From: Treponema sp.
GTDB taxonomy: Bacteria; Spirochaetota; Spirochaetia; Treponematales; Breznakiellaceae
Length of the DNA stretch: 10,613 nt
Reading direction: 5' to 3'
Assembly (NCBI GenBank): GCA_031256115.1
Contig: JAIRRF010000010.1
Coordinates: 1 to 10,613, forward strand
The notes under the pieces were generated by a model. It saw only the letters and a program-made list of their open reading frames with translations. It was not told where the DNA came from and did not search any database. The translations under genes were made by a program, and so were the position numbers. Below, one piece after another: positions 6,809 to 10,613 of the stretch. The first letter of the stretch is position 1, and each line of letters opens with the position of its first letter.

Positions 6809-7546
6809 ATATTTAATAGAAAAATAATAATTGTCTTCATAATATCAATTAACTCAAGTATTTTTTCTCAGAACACAAATGATAGTGATAATTTTGAAGA
6901 TGAATACTATGATTTTGGAATGGCAGGTGGCATCACAGTATTTGCGGAACGCCCACATGATTTTACCCCTGAATCAATAGAGGTTAATGTTTTATCCGCA
7001 TTAAATGGAACATTAACGGAAAGAAAAATATTTATCGAAAATGACTTACTTCAGAATGCTGGATTTCGCCGTACGGGCAATGTAAGATACCGTAAAACTG
7101 ATGGAACAGAAAAAGCTCTTTCAATATTACATGGAATAGGACGTTTATTTAGTTTTGGCATTGTACCACTTAAACCATTTTCTGAAATAGATTATAATCA
7201 ATTACCAAAAGGAGTATATTACACTTTTCAAACAGTTATTAACTCCAGTGAATTTAATAATATTTCTTCATTAGTACTAACAATTATGGAAATTGAATAT
7301 AAATTGCAAATTGAATTTAACAATGGAATTTTATATAGTGATAATATAAATTATTATACCGAAGAAAATATTAATGATTTTGAGAAACTTATAATTGACT
7401 TGCCGGAATTTCCGGAAAAAATCAAGCAAATAAGGGATCGTTTTCTGAATTTTGAATTACCAAAGATAAAAAGATCCTTAGAAAAGCATAATAACCAGAG
7501 TGAAAATTACCTTAGGGCAATAGAAAATTTAAGAGAAATATTTTGA
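6809..7546 (+). CDS. Exported protein of unknown function with no canonical start codon
   Basis: The first ATG in this frame is at 6920 and gives 208 residues, but the frame is open back to a stop at 6779-6781 and encodes a clear signal peptide upstream of that ATG: FNRK, then the hydrophobic IIIVFIISINSSIF, then SQ, followed by an acidic linker up to YYDFGMAGG. No ATG, GTG or TTG occurs between 6782 and 6919. The best start is the ATA at 6809, eight bases after AGAGG (6796-6800), giving 245 residues. The mature domain is not recognised; it includes ITVFAERPHDF, a stretch GIGRLFSFGIVPLKPF and a charged helical C-terminus (last 45 residues or so). There are no cysteines suggesting a lipoprotein. 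It shares the AT-rich composition of the nuclease-like gene 65 bases upstream. The alternatives are a true non-AUG start or a gene silenced by an ATG-to-ATA change. Confidence 0.65.
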   Translation: MFNRKIIIVFIISINSSIFSQNTNDSDNFEDEYYDFGMAGGITVFAERPHDFTPESIEVNVLSALNGTLTERKIFIENDLLQNAGFRRTGNVRYRKTDGTEKALSILHGIGRLFSFGIVPLKPFSEIDYNQLPKGVYYTFQTVINSSEFNNISSLVLTIMEIEYKLQIEFNNGILYSDNINYYTEENINDFEKLIIDLPEFPEKIKQIRDRFLNFELPKIKRSLEKHNNQSENYLRAIENLREIF

Positions 7547-7582
7547 ATAAATGTACAAACATAGTTATTTAACGACTTTTTA

Positions 7583-7591
7583 TGCTATAAT
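7583..7591 (+). promoter_or_regulatory. Consensus extended -10 promoter of trkA, near-leaderless
   Basis: TGCTATAAT (7583-7591) is a perfect extended -10. No good -35 is present; TAGTTA at 7562-7567 is the nearest. The expected start, about 7 bases after the box, is near 7598, only two bases before the trkA ATG at 7600. Confidence 0.65.
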
Positions 7592-7599
7592 ATGAACAA

Positions 7600-9012
7600 A
7601 TGCGAATCGTAATTGTGGGAGCCGGACTTACCGGAACACAACTGGCAAAACACCTGGTACAGGAAAAGCACGATGTTTCCCTTATCGAAGCTGACGAAGA
7701 AACAGCCCGCCATGCTTCAAACAGACTGGACTGCCTTGTTCTTCACGATGATGGGGACAGCATAAAATCCCTGGAAGAAGCGGGAATAGCCAAAGCCGAT
7801 GCTCTGGTTTGCCTGACCAGTTCAGATGAAAAAAACATGATCATCTGCGGTCTTGCCGCTTCCCGTTATCCTCATCTTATTAAAATAGCCAGGGTAAGAA
7901 ACGACGAATACACGCTATTGGGACAAAACGCCAAAATTCTTGGTATAGACTTTTTTGTCCATCCAGACGTAGAAGCCGCCCGGGAAGTTCTAAACGCTTT
8001 GCCCCATGGGGCTTCGGGTAATATTCTTCGCTTCCCCGGAACCCCATATGAACTGGGCTCGGTCAATATTGAAGAAGGGAGTACGCTGGACGGGCTTATT
8101 CTTTCAAACTTCCATTCTGTAGCCCAAAAAGAAGGTCTTATACCTCTTGTGGAACGGGAACAGGAAAGTTTTCTTCCCTCCGGTTCCACAATCCTAAAGG
8201 CAGGAGACAGGGTTCACATAATAGCCAGGGAAGAGGACATGAATCAGGTTTTCCGTCTGGCAGGAAGAACCGGGACTCCCTTAAGGCGTATTGGAATTGT
8301 GGGCGGCGGACGCCTTGGCTCACTCGTTGCTGAAGGTCTTTTGACGGATAAATCTGACCATGCACATAAAACAGAAAAAAGTTTGTCTCATTTATTCAGG
8401 TCTTTGATTCCCAAAAGCAGCCGCAGGGTGATCATCATTGAACAGAATTACGGGGTATGTAAGGAACTGTCTGCCCGTTTTCCCGATGCCCTTGTCCTGA
8501 ATGATGATATTTCTGATGAAAACTTTATCGCGGAGGAAAGAATAGGAGAATTGGATCTCATCATTACCGCTACAGCCAATCAGGATCTCAATATCATCAC
8601 CGCTATTTATCTGAAAACCCAGGGGGTAAGACGGGCCATTGCTCTGGTTTCCAGCTCAGGGCATGAAGCCATAGCCCACAAGTTGGGAGTGGATGTGGCA
8701 ATTCCGGTAAAGTCCGTGGTGGTTGATTCCGTTCTTTCCCATCTTATGGGTAAGGGTATCCAGGCCATTCACAGCCTGGGAGACGGAATTGGTATCATTG
8801 AAGCGGAAATTAGCCCGGATTCTCCCATCGCGGAAAAAGCCATCACGGAATTTAAGCTTTCAGGAGGCGGTCTTGTCCTCCTGGTCAACCGGAAAGAAAG
8901 ATCATTTATTCCCCGTGGAGATTATGTTTTCAAACCGGAAGATAAAGTAATAATAATTGCAAAGAACAGCGATGATGTGGAACTGGAAAAGTTTTTAGGC
9001 TCGTCCAAATGA
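7600..9012 (+). CDS. trkA: Trk potassium uptake system, NAD-binding regulatory subunit TrkA
   Basis: 470 residues, the full-length two-repeat TrkA (E. coli TrkA is 458). It is a cytoplasmic gating-ring protein that binds nucleotide and opens the TrkH pore. Order: first RCK_N Rossmann fold with GAGLTGTQLAKHL (7-19) and the acidic E30 at the end of strand 2; RCK_C1 to about residue 215; second Rossmann fold with GGGRLGSLVAEGL (235-247) and IIIEQN (278-283); RCK_C2 at about 385-465. A charged insert of roughly 25 residues (about 250-275, KSDHAHKTEKSLSHLF and following) separates the second glycine motif from its next strand, longer than in E. coli TrkA. The ATG has no Shine-Dalgarno sequence, and the predicted transcript starts just before it. 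The gene overlaps trkH by ATGA. Confidence 0.92.
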   Translation: MRIVIVGAGLTGTQLAKHLVQEKHDVSLIEADEETARHASNRLDCLVLHDDGDSIKSLEEAGIAKADALVCLTSSDEKNMIICGLAASRYPHLIKIARVRNDEYTLLGQNAKILGIDFFVHPDVEAAREVLNALPHGASGNILRFPGTPYELGSVNIEEGSTLDGLILSNFHSVAQKEGLIPLVEREQESFLPSGSTILKAGDRVHIIAREEDMNQVFRLAGRTGTPLRRIGIVGGGRLGSLVAEGLLTDKSDHAHKTEKSLSHLFRSLIPKSSRRVIIIEQNYGVCKELSARFPDALVLNDDISDENFIAEERIGELDLIITATANQDLNIITAIYLKTQGVRRAIALVSSSGHEAIAHKLGVDVAIPVKSVVVDSVLSHLMGKGIQAIHSLGDGIGIIEAEISPDSPIAEKAITEFKLSGGGLVLLVNRKERSFIPRGDYVFKPEDKVIIIAKNSDDVELEKFLGSSK

Positions 9013-10445
9013 GACGTCTGGCAATTATACGCCTTCTTGCCATCATCATTGGCGGGGTAACGCTTCTAATGATCCCCTCCCTTGTACTCGCCCTTATCAT
9101 GAGAGAATTGTTCATGCTCAGGGCTTTTATTATTCCCCCGGCTGCAGGGCTTGTCATAGCCATGTTTGCATTTTTATTTAAGCCCAAAACCAACTTGAGT
9201 CTTCGGGTAAGGGACGGTTTTCTCCTGGTAATTTTAACCTGGATTCTTTCCAGTCTTGTATGCAGCTTCCCATACTATTTATCGCCGCTTGGCATGAGTA
9301 TTTACGATGCGATTTTTGAAAGTGCCAGCGATTTCACTACCACCGGCGCAACAGCCATTCTGGATATAGAAACCCTGCCAAAATCCCTGCTCTTTTGGAG
9401 GAGTACGTGTCATTGGGCCGGGGGTATGGGAATCATTCTGCTTTCGGTCGCTCTGATGCCCCTCCTGGGTGTTGGGGGAATTCAGCTTATCAAAGCCGAA
9501 ATGACCGGACCTGAAAAGGAAAAATTGAAACCCAGAATCGCTGAGGCGGCAAAGGTACTCTGGGGTGTTTACTGTGTTTTTACCGCGATACTGATTCTGC
9601 TTTACCGGCTTGGGGGCATGGGATGGTTTGACGCGGTTTGTAACAGCTTCACGGTGATGTCCACCGGCGGGGTTAGCACCAAAAACACTGGTTTTGCTTT
9701 TTACAATTCAGCTTTCATTGACTGGGTTACTATTATCTTCATGCTCCTTGGGGCGCTTAGTTTCAATATGTACTATAAAATTGTTCAGGGGAAATTCAAA
9801 GAACTGGTTCAGAATACTGAATGTAAAGCTTATTTGTTAATTTTTATTTTTGCCGCAGTTGTAATAAGCGTCTCCCTTATACCTCACTACGGTTCATTTG
9901 GAAATGCCCTGCGCTTTGGCTCCTTTGAGGTTGCGTCAATTCTCAGCACCACCGGAAATACCCGGGCAAACTACACGGCCTGGCTAGGTCTGGCACAGGG
10001 TGTTCTTTTCTGCCTTATGTTTGTCGGTGGCTGTTCGGGTTCAACCGCCGGCGGCATCAAGGTTATACGCCATGCGGTACTTTTTAAACAGGCCGGAAAC
10101 GAGCTGCGTCGCATCCTTTACCCCCAGGGAGTATTCAGCATCCGGCTAAACGGAAAAGTAGGACGCAAGGATGTTGTTTACGGAGTGGCGGCTTTTATGT
10201 TCCTGTATTTCGTGATTGTAGGTGTTACAACACTGGCAACCGCCGCATCCGGCTTCGATATTTTTTCTTCCTTCAGCGCCGCCCTTTGTATTACCGGCAA
10301 TATAGGTGCAGGTTTTGGCGCTGTTGAACATTATGGCGCAATTCCGAATCAACTTAAGCTGTTTTATTCCCTAGTGATGATCACGGGAAGGCTGGAATTA
10401 TGGACCGTGTTTGTATTTTTTTCCCGGGAATACTGGAAACGCTGA
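9009..10445 (+). CDS. trkH: Trk potassium transporter membrane subunit TrkH
   Basis: 478 residues, an inner-membrane potassium channel-like transporter of the TrkH/KtrB superfamily (four M1-P-M2 repeats plus two extra N-terminal helices in TrkH). The four selectivity-filter loops can be read: FTTTGAT (109-115), VMSTGGVST (216-224), LSTTGNT (312-318) and CITGNIGAGFG (427-437). Other signatures are HWAGGMGI (135-142), the gating-loop region GGCSGSTAGGIK (340-351) and the segment NELRRILYPQGV (364-375) before the last repeat. The ATG overlaps the trkA stop (ATGA), so the two subunits are translationally coupled. The final residues REYWKR are close to the usual TrkH end, so the gene is complete. 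Confidence 0.94.
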   Translation: MRRLAIIRLLAIIIGGVTLLMIPSLVLALIMRELFMLRAFIIPPAAGLVIAMFAFLFKPKTNLSLRVRDGFLLVILTWILSSLVCSFPYYLSPLGMSIYDAIFESASDFTTTGATAILDIETLPKSLLFWRSTCHWAGGMGIILLSVALMPLLGVGGIQLIKAEMTGPEKEKLKPRIAEAAKVLWGVYCVFTAILILLYRLGGMGWFDAVCNSFTVMSTGGVSTKNTGFAFYNSAFIDWVTIIFMLLGALSFNMYYKIVQGKFKELVQNTECKAYLLIFIFAAVVISVSLIPHYGSFGNALRFGSFEVASILSTTGNTRANYTAWLGLAQGVLFCLMFVGGCSGSTAGGIKVIRHAVLFKQAGNELRRILYPQGVFSIRLNGKVGRKDVVYGVAAFMFLYFVIVGVTTLATAASGFDIFSSFSAALCITGNIGAGFGAVEHYGAIPNQLKLFYSLVMITGRLELWTVFVFFSREYWKR

Positions 10446-10458
10446 CACACTTAGCGTT
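10438..10458. terminator. Short hairpin between convergent genes
   Basis: AACGCT (10438-10443) pairs with AGCGTT (10453-10458) across nine bases. It spans the gap between the convergent trkH and the downstream minus-strand gene, overlapping both stop codons, and could stop transcription from either side. The stem is only 6 bp and the T-runs are poor. Confidence 0.35.
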
Positions 10459-10613
10459 ATTTCTCCAGTACGAACAGAAATTCTTTAACATGAATATCAC
10501 GATTGTTCAGGTTTCTGCTTCCCCTGAAAACATTGTATTTTTTTTCCATAACTTTAACTTTCCCCATTTTCTTTAGCATACTTTCCATTTGATCAAGATT
10601 GATAAACCCTTCC
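10457..10613 (-). CDS. C-terminal fragment, possibly an adenine-specific DNA methyltransferase
   Basis: Reading minus from the window end gives 51 codons ending in TAA at 10459-10457. The peptide starts EGFINLDQMESMLKKMG and ends FRGSRNLNNRDIHVKEFLFV plus LEK. It is well-formed coding sequence and convergent with trkH, only 11 bases away. The ending 'FRGSRNL-x-NRD-x-x-VKE-[FY]-LF-x-LEK' resembles the C-terminal tail of D12-class N6-adenine DNA methyltransferases as I recall it, but the catalytic DPPY and SAM-binding motifs lie outside the window, so the name is tentative. Confidence 0.5.
   Translation of the reverse strand, partial: EGFINLDQMESMLKKMGKVKVMEKKYNVFRGSRNLNNRDIHVKEFLFVLEK

Noticed and set aside
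7547..7582. Terminator after the exported AT-rich gene
   Set aside because: Only a weak AT-only stem around ATGT-ACAA-ACAT, with no GC base and no adjoining T-run.

Overview
The window looks like bacterial chromosome, probably from a spirochaete near Treponema. This is inferred from protein style (signal peptides ending in FAQ or FSQ), AAGGAG ribosome sites and a core of moderate GC, without any database search. All recognisable genes are housekeeping or transport genes except those in one AT-rich block in the right half. There are no RNA genes, transposases, integrases or CRISPR arrays.

Left part (1-2574, minus strand): a tight operon read right to left. It holds a MATE-family efflux transporter, galE (UDP-glucose 4-epimerase, overlapping by ATGA) and the start of an M20-family metallopeptidase that runs off the window. 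The gap 2575-2771 separates this operon from a divergent plus-strand operon. It holds two families of short tandem, self-complementary repeats, then a very good promoter with a nested palindromic operator.

Middle (2772-5059, plus): an ArsR/SmtB-type repressor with an intact alpha-5 zinc site, followed 8 bases later by a Zn/Cd/Pb P1B-type ATPase. Together with the operator they form a self-regulated metal-efflux unit. A stand-alone exported protein of unknown function follows (5288-5941).

AT-rich island (about 6003-7590): two genes of clearly different base composition. The first resembles the PGN_0703-type PD-(D/E)xK restriction endonucleases but seems to lack the central part of the fold. 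The second is an exported protein whose signal peptide is encoded in frame upstream of its first ATG, with no ATG, GTG or TTG to start it; an ATA codon behind an AGAGG sits where the start should be.

Right part (7600-10445, plus): trkA and trkH, overlapping by ATGA, encode the cytoplasmic RCK subunit and the membrane pore of a Trk potassium uptake system. The trkA promoter is a consensus extended -10 placed so close to the ATG that the message should be almost leaderless. At the far end the C-terminus of a convergent minus-strand gene, possibly an adenine DNA methyltransferase, runs off the window.

The points most worth checking are the shortened nuclease, the start-less exported gene, the near-leaderless trkA, and the palindromic repeat block between the efflux operons.
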